Assembly: GCF_032854445.1 (NCBI RefSeq)
Contig: NC_088300.1
Location: 59,308,984-59,372,983 of the forward strand
Direction: 5' to 3'
Length of the DNA stretch: 64,000 bases
DNA from: Liolophura sinensis
Lineage: Eukaryota; Mollusca; Polyplacophora; Chitonida; Chitonidae
Position numbers and translations under genes: made by a program. The stretch's first letter is position 1. Each line of letters begins with the position of its first letter. The notes below the pieces were generated by a model that saw only the letters and a list, made by a program, of their open reading frames with translations, ran no database searches and had not been told where the DNA came from. Below are positions 10,694 to 19,869 of this stretch, one piece after another.

Positions 10694-10938
10694 GTCACCA
10701 GCAGTAGTACATGTAAATGCGTACAACATCATGCCGCACTCTGACCTTGTCTGGGTTTGATGCAATACGCTAAATCAAGGGAATACTCAAAACGAGAAGA
10801 CCACTCTTACACTTAATAGGAATCTCTGCACATGGCAAATTGTGAGTGTTTGAGGCAGAAATACAATATGTTCAAGGAGTGATACATAAATCATGTCACT
10901 GACCATTTTCTGTCAGCGACTGTTGTCTAAGTTCTGTG

Positions 10939-10948
10939 TTTATTTATT
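10939..10948 (-). promoter_or_regulatory. Candidate poly(A) signals for ANAPC4
   Basis: Two overlapping AATAAA hexamers on the - strand lie about 565-575 bp after the ANAPC4 stop. They would give a 3' UTR of roughly 0.6 kb. An alternative ATTAAA lies near 11126-11131. Confidence 0.4.
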
Positions 10949-11512
10949 AACACGTGTATTTTTTGCTTATATGATGGTGTATTTCCACCAGTGTTGACAC
11001 AAGTGTTCATGCGCATGCAAGCGTTTGACTTTGCCAATGTGAACACACAAAAGAATCAAACATGCAGCCTAACGTAACTGGGTCAATAAATAGGACAGAC
11101 AGTTCAAACCTTGAGATTTTTGATCTTTAATCATCTGCACAGAGAATACACCTAACTTACACAATGACAGTAATGTTTGTTAAAAGAACATAGGCTGTCC
11201 TCAGTTTTCTCAATGTATAACCTGGAAAACTCACGATTACACCACTCACACTTTTACCATAATGATATTTTATCAGACTGAAAAATTTGTTTTCCTATGT
11301 TCCTATGTATGAAATTAAAAATTAGAAAGGCAACAAAAAAGCAATGGAAAATGAGAAGTCTCAAGGCTTACATATTTTTCAGGAGAATCTTGGTACACAC
11401 AGTAGTGTCCAATAACTGTGGCATGTACATTTACTATTACCCCTGTATAAAACATAAAAGAAAAGTTGGAATACAGAAATGGAATAGTAAACTATTTAAA
11501 TGACGGCAGTGT

Positions 11513-11731
11513 TTATGGATTAGTGGATAGAGTAAGAGAATCGCCAGTGCTGGTGTTTTCCTTGTTTTCGTCTGTACTCTCTTCTGCCTCTGTGGTAGGA
11601 CACAGATTCTCTTCCAGTTTGCTGTCGCCAAGGTGACTGGACTCTGATTCGAGCTGACTCTCATCCCCTTCTTCTTCCTCCTCCTCCATGTCCATCAGAA
11701 AGAGACGCACGCGACGACGTGACGAAAACAG
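11513..11731 (-). CDS. ANAPC4: ANAPC4 last coding exon (acidic C-terminus)
   Basis: ANAPC4 is a scaffold subunit of the anaphase-promoting complex, the nuclear/cytoplasmic ubiquitin ligase that drives mitotic exit. This exon follows a strong acceptor (tgctgttttcag) and encodes 72 residues, then TAA. It begins LFSSRRRVRLFLMDMEEEEEE. Joined to the preceding exon it gives KVACV-LFSSRRRVRLFLMD, which lines up residue for residue in length with the vertebrate segment (human KVSCVLSSNLRHVRVFEMD). The rest is an acidic, Ser/Thr/Glu-rich low-complexity tail (EEEEEEGDES, ending STNP), like the disordered acidic tail of the vertebrate protein. That tail is often phosphorylated or SUMOylated in the family; no KxE site is obvious here. 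The junction is phase 0. Confidence 0.9.
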   Translation of the reverse strand: MFSSRRRVRLFLMDMEEEEEEGDESQLESESSHLGDSKLEENLCPTTEAEESTDENKENTSTGDSLTLSTNP

Positions 11732-12007
11732 CTGAAAACAGCAAAACATCACCACAGCTGGACATGAAGTCAAACCACAGTTTGCAAGATTAGCAGTATC
11801 AATAACCTAATTTAACTATCAGTATGGTTTTGATAACACATCAAATGGTCTTTCTATGCAAATGATTAATATGAAAGTCTTGTAACCTTCTAAAAAGAAA
11901 TCTCAAACATCTATCCAACAATTGTAGGAACTGGTCAGGCACTGTATCATTGTATCTTGCTCTTCATGGAAACATGTTTTGAAATTTTGCACATGTTTCT
12001 CCTGCTG

Positions 12008-12158
12008 TACTTGGGATGGTCTTTCAGCAACCTGCGGATGGTCGTGAGTTTCCCTCGGGCTTTGCCCAGTTTCCTCCTATCATAATGTTGGCCGCCATTG
12101 TATAAGTGAAATATTCTTGTGCATCGTGTAAAACACCAATCAAAGAAATCAAGTTAGT
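12008..12158 (-). repeat. Dispersed element family A, copy 2
   Basis: On the + strand it reads 'cagcaacctgcggatggtcg' ... 'gtaaaacaccaatcaaa', the reverse complement of the family consensus. It lies head to head with the next copy. Confidence 0.85.
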
Positions 12159-12186
12159 TACAAAATGGCTCAGTGGTGCAAAGCTT

Positions 12187-12352
12187 TGATTTCATTTGAT
12201 TTCATTGGTGTTTTACGCTGCTCTCAAGAATATTTCACTTATATGACAGCACTCCGAAACCAGAGAGAGCTGGAGCGAAACTCTTAAATATCTGCAGGTT
12301 GCTGAAAGACCTTCCCACGTGCATCCAGAGAGGAAGCCAGCAAGAGCTGGGA
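12187..12352 (+). repeat. Dispersed element family A, copy 3
   Basis: It starts 'tttgatttcattggtgttttacgc' and ends 'gaggaagccagcaagagctgg', with the internal 'gcaggttgctgaaagacctt' block. It is inverted relative to the neighbouring copy, with a spacer of only about 30 bp. Confidence 0.85.
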
Positions 12353-12617
12353 GACACAAGAGCTTGAAATATAATGTCACATGTTTGAATTCAACTTTTT
12401 CTGGCTTTCCGCAGCACAACATATTTTATGGGTGAATTTACCGGACATTTGAATGATGACTTGTAGGTATTTAGGTAGATCATCAGACAGTGCATGAATT
12501 TCCACAGGGCCGCAAACAAAACAGCTCTGCCACAGTAACACCTTGTAAATTATTGATACGATGATCTCAACAGCCATGTTTTTACAGATCTGTTGAAGAC
12601 AATACTGGACAACTGAC

Positions 12618-12726
12618 CACACAAGCGACTTTCCGTGTTCCGCTGACTGCAAAGGACACGGCCTTCATATTTTCAAGAACCTTCCAGCTCAGTGGTTCAA
12701 TCAACGGTCCCAAGTCCACAGTCTGC
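12618..12726 (-). CDS. ANAPC4: ANAPC4 penultimate coding exon
   Basis: After the acceptor tgttgtgttttgcag, one base completes the codon left by the previous exon (CT + G = Leu). Then 36 codons run to GTG|gtcagt. The peptide ends SWKVLENMKAVSFAVSG-TRKVACV. This matches the conserved C-terminal part of ANAPC4, where the human protein has WRLLESMKAQYVAGNGFRKVSCV. Phase 2 in and phase 0 out are both consistent with the neighbours, which strongly supports this frame over the alternative open frame across the same DNA. In human APC/C structures this region packs in the platform with APC1 and APC5 (family knowledge). Confidence 0.92.
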
Positions 12727-12792
12727 CTGCAAAACACAACATACAGTCTTGTTATGATGCCCCTCATCTCTCTCTACATTTGTCCACTTTCA

Positions 12793-12943
12793 TATATTTA
12801 TTTATTTGATTGGAGTTTTACTCTGTACTCAAGAATATTTCACTTATGTGATGGTGGTCTGTATTATGGTGTGAGAAAGTCCAGACGAAATCTACAACCA
12901 TCCACAGGTTGCTGGGTGACCTTCCCATGTACAACCAGAATTC
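12793..12943 (+). repeat. Dispersed element family A, copy 4 (ANAPC4 intron)
   Basis: It runs from 'tttatttatttgattggagt' to 'aggttgctgggtgaccttcc'. It lies within the 563-bp intron between the two upstream visible ANAPC4 exons. Confidence 0.85.
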
Positions 12944-13289
12944 TCTTCTTTCAAGATCAGATTTATGCTCAGCTTATACTTTGTACTGTGGAAAAATGTC
13001 TGGATCTTAAAATTCTTGTTGACATCTGGGGTTCAAAAGAATGCATGCTGCAAATACACAACAAAACGTTTGTATGAAAGAACAGATTGATACTTTAAAG
13101 GGAGAGTACTCTGAAAAGGTCAATTGACATTATATATAGCTTGAGTTATCTCCCTTATTCCACTTTCCCCACTACCACTTCATGCAAACACGTAATATCT
13201 ATAATTTAAAAAGCTGAGTGATATGACTGAAATATTTCTTGAGTGGTGTTTAGCCATAATCATTCATATGGGTACAAAAAGTTACTCAC

Positions 13290-13478
13290 AGCTCTGGCAA
13301 AGAAGTAACGCTGACATCTGGTTGGGAGATTGGCCGAAACATATCATCTTGTAAGACGGACAAGGAGAGTTGAGCTAATACAGGCAAACTTTCCTCCGTG
13401 TCCTCTAGCAACAACAGAGAAAGCGTCTTCCCATCATACAATGCCAGGTCCAAAATCTTGTGTCTGCTACATTGTCTC
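13290..13478 (-). CDS. ANAPC4: ANAPC4 third-from-last coding exon
   Basis: The acceptor gttttttgttgcag precedes it and the donor is CT|gtgagt. One base completes an upstream codon, 62 codons follow and two bases remain, so the intron phases are 2 and 2. The peptide contains KILDLALYDGKTLSLLLLED and VLAQLSLSVL. It aligns with the ANAPC4 segment that in human reads LDAQFYDDETVTVVLKD and LLVQLPLSL, conserving the LD..YD..T....L.D and QL.LS pattern. This is the most upstream ANAPC4 exon that could be identified. The earlier exons (N-terminal WD40 propeller and long helical domain, most of the roughly 800-residue protein) were not recognised to its right. Confidence 0.92.
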
Positions 13479-13780
13479 CTGCAACAAAAAACACACAGAT
13501 GCTACCATCAGTATCAGTATTTCTTATATTGATTTAGATAACAAGAGAAAGTGTGGAAGAAATCCATGTACAACAGTAAGGTGGCACTCCTTTGTGTGTT
13601 TAAGGCTTATGTACCTGCTATCGCACATTATTAACAGTGGTCAGTGAGCCATTCAATACTTAGGTGCTTGCCTTTAACCCAAAAACTGTCCATATTGTAC
13701 TCTTTCCATGTTAGAGTATCTTTTAACATTGTGACAATTGTGCCGCAGGTATTTCATATTGCATCCTACCATTGGTAATG
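13479..13780. other. Presumed ANAPC4 intron, no further exon seen
   Basis: This lies immediately upstream of the first visible ANAPC4 exon. No in-frame splice-bounded exon was found. A short fragment of a second dispersed family ('tggtgtttagccataatcattcat') lies just downstream, at about 13241-13268. Confidence 0.5.
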
Positions 13781-14402
13781 TGACGTCATTCTTATGGAGT
13801 CTTTTCTCTCTGTACAAATTCTTGCGCCATTCATAAAAACATTACTACAAGTTTTACTATCTTAAATTTTTGTGTCAAATTTGCATTTTTGGCAAACAAA
13901 ATTTTTCTCCCTAAGTAATTTTATTGATGTTCAATGTATAATATATTGATAATACAGGCTGGTGTGGACACATTTTAGAGTGGCAAAAGTATGAATGAGC
14001 TTGATGACTTTCCTTTTCCTAGACAAGTGTTTCCTTGGTGTTTGTAATGTGCTATTTTTTAAAGTGCCACTCTCGTCAGGATACAAATTGCGTAGAAATA
14101 TTACAATGATATGAAAGAAATCCTATGTAATAAGCCTAACACTATGTTTCAATAGGATTTTGATGAATAACACTTTTTAACCCATATAACTGAAGATTCC
14201 TTGCAAAACAAAATCTTCGGCTGTGTCCGTAAAATTTTCCTGATGTTTCATGATAATATTCTCTGTATGACGTCAAATCAGGCAGATGTGACGTTGAGTA
14301 AGGCATTTATGCTGGGATGACATCAAGAGCGTTTGAAAGGGCAAGGTCATTTGTGGATGTACTTCAGCGATTGATGACGTCATGTGTTCGTGGGTGACGT
14401 CA
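13781..14402. promoter_or_regulatory. Cluster of four perfect CRE palindromes
   Basis: TGACGTCA, the full cAMP-response element bound by CREB/ATF bZIP dimers, occurs exactly at 13781-13788, 14268-14275, 14375-14382 and 14395-14402. The two last sites start only 20 bp apart, two helical turns. In CpG-poor AT-rich DNA this 8-mer is expected less than about once in the whole window. The cluster lies 0.3-0.9 kb upstream of the first visible ANAPC4 exon, so it is intronic if that gene continues to the right. Regulatory function is an inference. Confidence 0.55.
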
Positions 14403-14409
14403 CACCAGG

Positions 14410-16070
14410 CAAAGTGGAAGGGACAGAAATATTTTCTTTCTGTATACTCTGGTGAAACGTACAATATCGGTTTTAAATCGCTGCAATATTTTCACAATTT
14501 AGGAAAGCAATTCAGACTATCCCAGTCTCTATCAGTTCATCTTGATTTAAGACACAAATGTTTTGACACCAAAGCAGCTCTTTAAGCATTTACTTGAACA
14601 GTTAGAACAAAACCTGAGGTGAACTGTCAAGAGGCCGCATTTCACAGGTTTATGTCAAATTATCTGCCAACTGTCACTCTGGCGTCAGTGCATGGTCTGG
14701 CTGTGGCCCTAAAGATCATTGGTTCAAATCCCAACATCTGTCATAGTTTTTAAGTCATTGTTTTTACATGGCTCTTGTACACCACCTTGAATCTCTCTAT
14801 CATTCACCTACAACCAAACCACAACAACTTTTTCCTAGACTTGTCCCTTGTCTCCACCCTTGCAAATTATAGTAAAAAGCCATTTTGTTATCAGAGTTAC
14901 CTCCCATGTCATATGTTTGTACAGATAATCCATCTCTAAAAGATAAGGATGGAAATATAAAACTACACAGTAGTCGACTAAGTGATTCAATTATGACACA
15001 GTCCAAATCCATATAATGTCCGGCTATACCCTGACTGAACACACTGTCAGAAGGAACGCTACTCTGTTTAGTCAAAAGAACATGTATATAGAATTCCCAA
15101 ACACAAAAGCAGCTCAGGCCAAACAACAAATCAAAGCTCCTGATTCTGCAAGCCACTTCCCTGCTTAAAAAAAATTTTCTTATGCATCAATGTAAAGAAT
15201 TACGTTCTAGTTGACTAGGCAACTTTAATGCAATTGATAAGATAACTGGTGAACTGTTCCACCTTTATACATATGGTGTGATTATTTAAGAGACAGCATG
15301 TCCATATTACTTGGGTCTAGTAAACACCATGTAACACCTGCCTGACCTACTTGAGTTCAGGCGTTAAGGACTTCTCTGGCTGGACGCTATCTATACAGCC
15401 GTTTTTACGTATTCATACACCTACCATTATGCTTCTCAAAAAGTAGGCCTACAAATTTCATGGTATTCAGCCTAATTTATACGGACAGTTAGCATTTACT
15501 CAATGTATTTAGGCCTTCACAATTCATTTCTTTTCAGGTAGGCTGCATGATAGCTTACTTCCAGAACCGGTCCCACTTTTGTACTCTAACGCCCTCGTGT
15601 GGCAGACGGGCGAGTCTTCGTCTTTGGGGAGATGCCGGGATATAAATCAAAGAGGCAATTTTCTATAGATATACTACTGAACATCCAAGGTCAAATTCTT
15701 TGCCTTTCATCTTGTATCTGGAAAAATCTTATTACTTTTGGGCTGTTTTGTCAGGCATGTTCTGCCATTTGGTGACAGGTATTATGTTTGCCCTGTATAC
15801 CTTGGGACATTCCAGCGCTGCGGTTATGCTCGCACGGGCCAGTGTGTGGAGACGACGTGCCAGCCGCTTTGTTCACAACACCTCACACGTGCTGATAAAA
15901 ACTGACAGCTCCTCCACTGATCACTGACAGATAAACTATTTACAGATCTGTTCCCTAAAAAACACACCATTAGGAAGTATCATAACCATAAAGCTTTCTT
16001 CCAACTTTAAAAGTTACCAATACATAAGGTAACGTTTCCAAAAAGAGAAGCCTTACAGTTTCCAGGCAAT
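14410..16070. other. Non-coding DNA, no supported gene
   Basis: A 118-codon - strand ORF (14800-15156) and a 75-codon + strand ORF (15700-15927) were examined. Neither matches a family nor splices in phase with ANAPC4. A somewhat CpG-rich patch lies at about 15565-15640. Confidence 0.45.
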
Positions 16071-16076
16071 TTATTT

Positions 16077-16116
16077 GGGGGGTTGGGGGTTGGGGAGTTG
16101 TGGGTTGGGGGGTTGG
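16077..16116 (+). other. G-quadruplex-forming tract
   Basis: Runs of 6, 5, 4, 3 and 6 G are separated by TT or short T-rich spacers (ggggggttgggggttgggg...). This satisfies the canonical four-run G4 pattern with very short loops. Confidence 0.7.
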
Positions 16117-16267
16117 ATCTGCTTTTCAATCTTGTTTCTCCCAACTCACAATCAATTTAGCACTACCATTTTTATAGCATATATTTTGTAAAGCAAAAAG
16201 GTACCTGCTGAAAGTCAAGCATGGCTGGGTACATACAGGACATAATTTGATATTTTTTTCAAAAAGA

Positions 16268-16395
16268 TCGTAAACAATGTCTGCGTTAGCGGTTCAGCTT
16301 CTTTGCTGTCTGGCCAAGAAATGGATATATACGTGTGCCGGTCGTTCGATGACACGAGAGCAAAGGACGACCGTTGTTAACCTACTGCCTTGGCT
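16268..16395. other. Local CpG-rich patch with a 41-codon ORF
   Basis: About ten CpGs fall in 130 bp, in a region otherwise nearly free of CpG. On the + strand an ATG with A at -3 (16278) opens 41 codons (MSALAVQLLCCLAKKW..., ending PWLR, then TAA). The TAA is followed at once by gtaagc. It may be an unmethylated regulatory element, an unrecognised exon or chance. No family was recognised. Confidence 0.3.
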
Positions 16396-16399
16396 AAGA

Positions 16400-17255
16400 T
16401 AAGTAAGCAGCAGGTGCAAACTCGTTCAGGTACTAACCACAAAGACTGGATGTATTGTGAGCTCTGATAGGATGGCCTCCAGGCCAGAATAACCAGCTAG
16501 CTCTTTTTCTTTACCTACATATATGTAGGTTAACCATACAAAACTATATGTTATCTCAAATCACCAGGTGAACTTCACAGAGATTCTTTTGCAGTACCTG
16601 CAGTCACAAAAACTCTATATCCATCTGCATGAATCATTCTTTCTGAATTACCAGAGGAAAAAAAACCTTTAAGCTACCCTGCAATAGTTCATCACAAAAA
16701 GTATTCTAGCACTGGCTTTCTCTTATTGATGCATCATGTTTCTACTGTGTGCAATGCTTTTTTCATATATTATGTAAGAAAAACCTTTAAACTCAAAGTG
16801 AAAAATAATATATGTTCATCTTCAAAGAATGCATGATAAAGTTTGACATTAATGTTACGGGCTAAAATGCTGCAGATAATTTGAGTAGAAAAATGCTTTA
16901 TGTGGAACACCACTTTACCCTGTCACTGTTATCAGCTACAGACTCACAACTTATCTTTTTACCTCAATTGCTTCTATCTGACCAGATAAATGTAGATAAG
17001 AGAGGGCCAACACAAGTTCATATGTCGGCAAAGTCACACAGCAAAATATAGGAATTTATTTACAGACATCTGTTTTGTATCCAAAAGTAAAAAGAAGAGA
17101 AATTAATCTTTTAATGAGTTCTGTGAAAATTTTAAGATATACTTTTTTTGAAATTTTGATAATTGCTTAGGAATCAGATCATACAATTCCATATCAACAG
17201 AAAAGTTTTGAAGTTGTGACTTCTAAAACAACATTCATTTGATGATTGCAAGTGA
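16400..17255. other. AT-rich non-coding DNA
   Basis: No feature was recognised. A 45-bp splice-bounded open piece on the - strand near 16600-16650 does not fit ANAPC4 in sequence or phase. Confidence 0.45.
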
Positions 17256-17259
17256 GGTC

Positions 17260-18880
17260 TTTAAGACTGTGGTTGCTAACAATGACATGAGATGACTGTT
17301 GTTGCCAAAGATGACATAATTGTGCAGTTGACATACTGTGTTATCACAAAAGCAAAACTGTGTCACTAGCCAAATGATAACATGATGCCTAGCTGTGTTG
17401 TTGCCAATGATGACATGAGACCAAACAGTGCCAATGATGACATGACACCACACTATTTTGTTGCCAATGATGACATGAGACCACACTACTTTGTTGCCAA
17501 TGATGACATGAGACCAAACTGTGGTGTTGACAAAGATGGTATGAGACCACATTGTGTGGTTGCCAAAGATGGCATTGGATCAAACTGTGTTGTCACCAAA
17601 GATGACATAAGACCACACTATTTTGTTGCCAATGATGACACAAGACTAAACTAAGTGGTTGACAAAGATGGCATGAGACCAAACTGTGTCGTTGACAAAT
17701 ATGGTATGAGACCAAACTGTGTGGTTGCCAAAGATGACACTGAAACAAACTGTGTGGTTGACAAAGATGACGAGACCATTCCATTTTGTTGCCAATGATG
17801 ACACGAGACCAAACTGTGTTGTTGACAAAGATGACACAAGACCAAACCGTGATGTTGCCAAAGATGGCATGAGACCAAACTGCATTGTTGCCAAAGATGA
17901 CCTTAGATTAATCTGTGCTGTTGCCAAAGATGACACTGAATCAAACTGTGTGGTTGACAAAGATGGCATGATACCAAACTGTGTTGTTACCAAAGATGAC
18001 ATGAGACAAAACTAAGTGGCTGACAAAGATGGCATGAGACAAAACTGTGTTGTAACCAATGATAACATTTGATGAAACTGTGTTGTTGCCAAAGATGGAA
18101 TGAGACCAAACTGTTTTGTTGACAACGATGGAATGAGACCAAACTGTGTTGCTGCCAAAGATGGCAGGAGATCAAATTATGTTGTTGCTAAAGATGACAC
18201 AAGACCACACTGTGTTGTTGACAATGATGGAATGAGACCAAAATATGTTGTTGTCAAAGATACCAGGAGATCAAATTGTGTTGTTGACAAAGATGACACG
18301 AGACCAAACTGTGTTGTTGACAAAGATGGAATGAGACCAAACTATGTTGTTGTCAAAGATACCAGGAGATCAAATTGTGTTGTTGACAAAGATGACACGA
18401 GACCAAACTGTGTTGTTGACGATGATGGAATGAGACCAAACTATGTTGTTGTCAAAGATACCAGGAGATCAAATTGTGTTGTTGACAAAGATGACACGAG
18501 ACCAAACTGTGTTGTTGACGATGTTGGAATGAGACCAAACTATGTTGTTGTCAAAGATACCAGGAGATCAAATTGTGTTGTTGAAAAAGATGACACGAGA
18601 CCACACTGTGTTGTTGTCAAAGATGACACAAGACCACATTGTATTGCTGCCATAGATTACAGAAGGTCAAATCGTGTTGTTGCCTAAGATGGCATGAGAC
18701 CCAACTGCAATATTGCCAAAAAGGACCTTAGATTAAACTGTGCTGTTGCTAAAGATGACATGAGACTAAACTGAGTGGTTGACAAAGATGGCATGAAACC
18801 AAACCATGCTGCCAAGGATGACCTTAGATTAAACTGTGCTGATGACAAAGATGACATAAGGTCAAACTGTGTTGCCACAA
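17260..18880. repeat. 33-bp minisatellite array
   Basis: About 49 tandem units follow the pattern 'gttgttgccaaagatgaca' + 'tgagaccaaactgt'. Unit length is 33 bp throughout much of the array, with occasional off-length units. Because 33 is a multiple of three, several frames on both strands stay open. These include a 195-codon + frame (18100-18687) reading 11-residue repeats such as TRPNCVVDKDD. This is a property of the repeat and not evidence of a gene. The left units are the most diverged and the right-central part is homogenised (18232-18627). Confidence 0.95.
18232..18627. repeat. 99-bp higher-order repeat (4 copies of 3 x 33 bp)
   Basis: Within the minisatellite, three distinct 33-bp variants are repeated as a block. 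In the + frame they read MRPNYVVVKDT, RRSNCVVDKDD and TRPNCVVDDDG. Block starts are 18232, 18331, 18430 and 18529, exactly 99 bp apart. Blocks are almost identical to one another while the three units within a block differ, the hallmark of amplification of a trimer. Confidence 0.93.
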
Positions 18881-18886
18881 ATTTAT

Positions 18887-18945
18887 CTCATTTTATTTAT
18901 TTGATTATTGTTTTATGCCATACTCAAGACTATTTAACATATGGG
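18887..18945 (+). repeat. Dispersed element family A fragment inside the minisatellite
   Basis: 'tttatttatttgattattg' through 'ccatactcaagactatttaa' interrupts the array. Minisatellite-like units resume on its right. Confidence 0.75.
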
Positions 18946-19330
18946 ACTTGCTAAAGATGGCATAAGATCAAAATGTGTTGTTGCCAAAAATGGCACGAGA
19001 CCAAAACTCTGTTGCAATCAAAGATGACAAAATGGCTATCAGCTGACAAAACTTACGAGCCATATAACCTTATGGCTGCCAAAGCTGACCAACCAGCTAT
19101 CTTTGGGGTTGCCAAAAGTTACCAGCCAGATAACTTGCAGTTACCCAATCTGACCAGCCAGATTACATTGCAGTTGCCAAAATTATCAAGCCATCTAACC
19201 TTGTGGTTGCCAAAGCTGACCAGCCAGCTATCTTTGTGGTTGTCAAAACTGGTCAGGCATCAAACCTTGTGGTTTCCAGAACTGACCATCCAGCTTTCTT
19301 TGTGGTTGCAAATGCTCATAGCATAGCCAG
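18946..19330. repeat. Diverged 33-bp minisatellite subfamily
   Basis: The 33-bp period continues with a different consensus, 'ttgtggttgccaaagctga' + 'ccagccagctatct'. It shares the gttgccaaag core with the main array. About eight to ten units are visible, starting with two or three intermediate ones. Confidence 0.85.
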
Positions 19331-19403
19331 TCTGGGCTGGTCAAAGCAGACATAACAATCAAGCTTGTGTTTGTAACAATGAAGGTTATTAAACATCCAG
19401 GTC

Positions 19404-19658
19404 AATAGAAATTAATAAGACTGATCTACTGGAGAAAATATTGTATTTATAACCTACGTTGTGGTGATAACCTATCACCTTCAACAGAGTAAATATTTAA
19501 CCTAGGGAACAAGTTATACATACACCAGGACCCATTTTACTGGTTCCTGTCTATATAAGTTTGCATGGATATAATGTGACAACAATTGGTGCTATCACCA
19601 CAACATCAGTGTTAAATATACTATTTTTCCAGTAGACAAGCCTTACAGTTTTCTATTT
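19404..19658. mobile_element. Foldback / MITE-like element with about 66-bp inverted ends
   Basis: The left end (19404-19470) and the reverse complement of the right end (19593-19658) share AATAGAAA, AAG.CT, TCTACTGGA, then GTTGTGGTGATA, in the same order, with mismatches between. The interior is about 120 bp and has no ORF. The structure fits a non-autonomous foldback or MITE. Clear target-site duplications were not seen. Confidence 0.65.
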
Positions 19659-19826
19659 TACAAACTTGTGTTTATTAAAGATGGCACTTGAGGATGTTAG
19701 GCTTGTTTCTGTAAGATTTGTGTGTGAATCGCCAATAGTGAGCTAGGGATTTCCAAGTTTGTTGGTCAGAGATTCCTATTATGTGAATGATTCAATGTTA
19801 CGTTAATTTAATAATTCAATAATGTA

Positions 19827-19869
19827 TCTTTAGTGGATTATTGTTAAAGTTATCTTTAGTGGATTATTT
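19827..19869. repeat. Short direct tandem duplication
   Basis: 'tatctttagtggattatt' occurs twice in direct succession, separated by 'gttaaagt'. Confidence 0.7.

Larger units (their letters stand above)
11732..12617 (-). other. ANAPC4 last intron with an inverted repeat pair
   Basis: An 886-bp intron. The donor reads GTG|gtcagt (C at +3, otherwise favourable) and the acceptor is tgctgttttcag. It contains two family A repeat copies in opposite orientation (12008-12158 and 12187-12352), which could fold into a stem in the transcript. A 70-codon ORF that runs from the penultimate exon into this intron in another frame is not coding. Confidence 0.8.

Noticed and set aside
12377-12652. 91-codon - strand ORF overlapping the ANAPC4 penultimate exon
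   Set aside because: It is in a different frame from the one that matches ANAPC4 and joins the neighbouring exons in phase. It runs into the intron.
14800-15156. 118-codon - strand ORF with a fair acceptor and a gtaact donor
   Set aside because: Its phase (1 at the donor) does not join the ANAPC4 exon at 13478 (needs 2), and the peptide does not resemble ANAPC4 or another known family.
17235-18015. Several W/H/C-rich ORFs on the - strand
   Set aside because: They are frame artefacts of the 33-bp repeat, whose length is a multiple of three.
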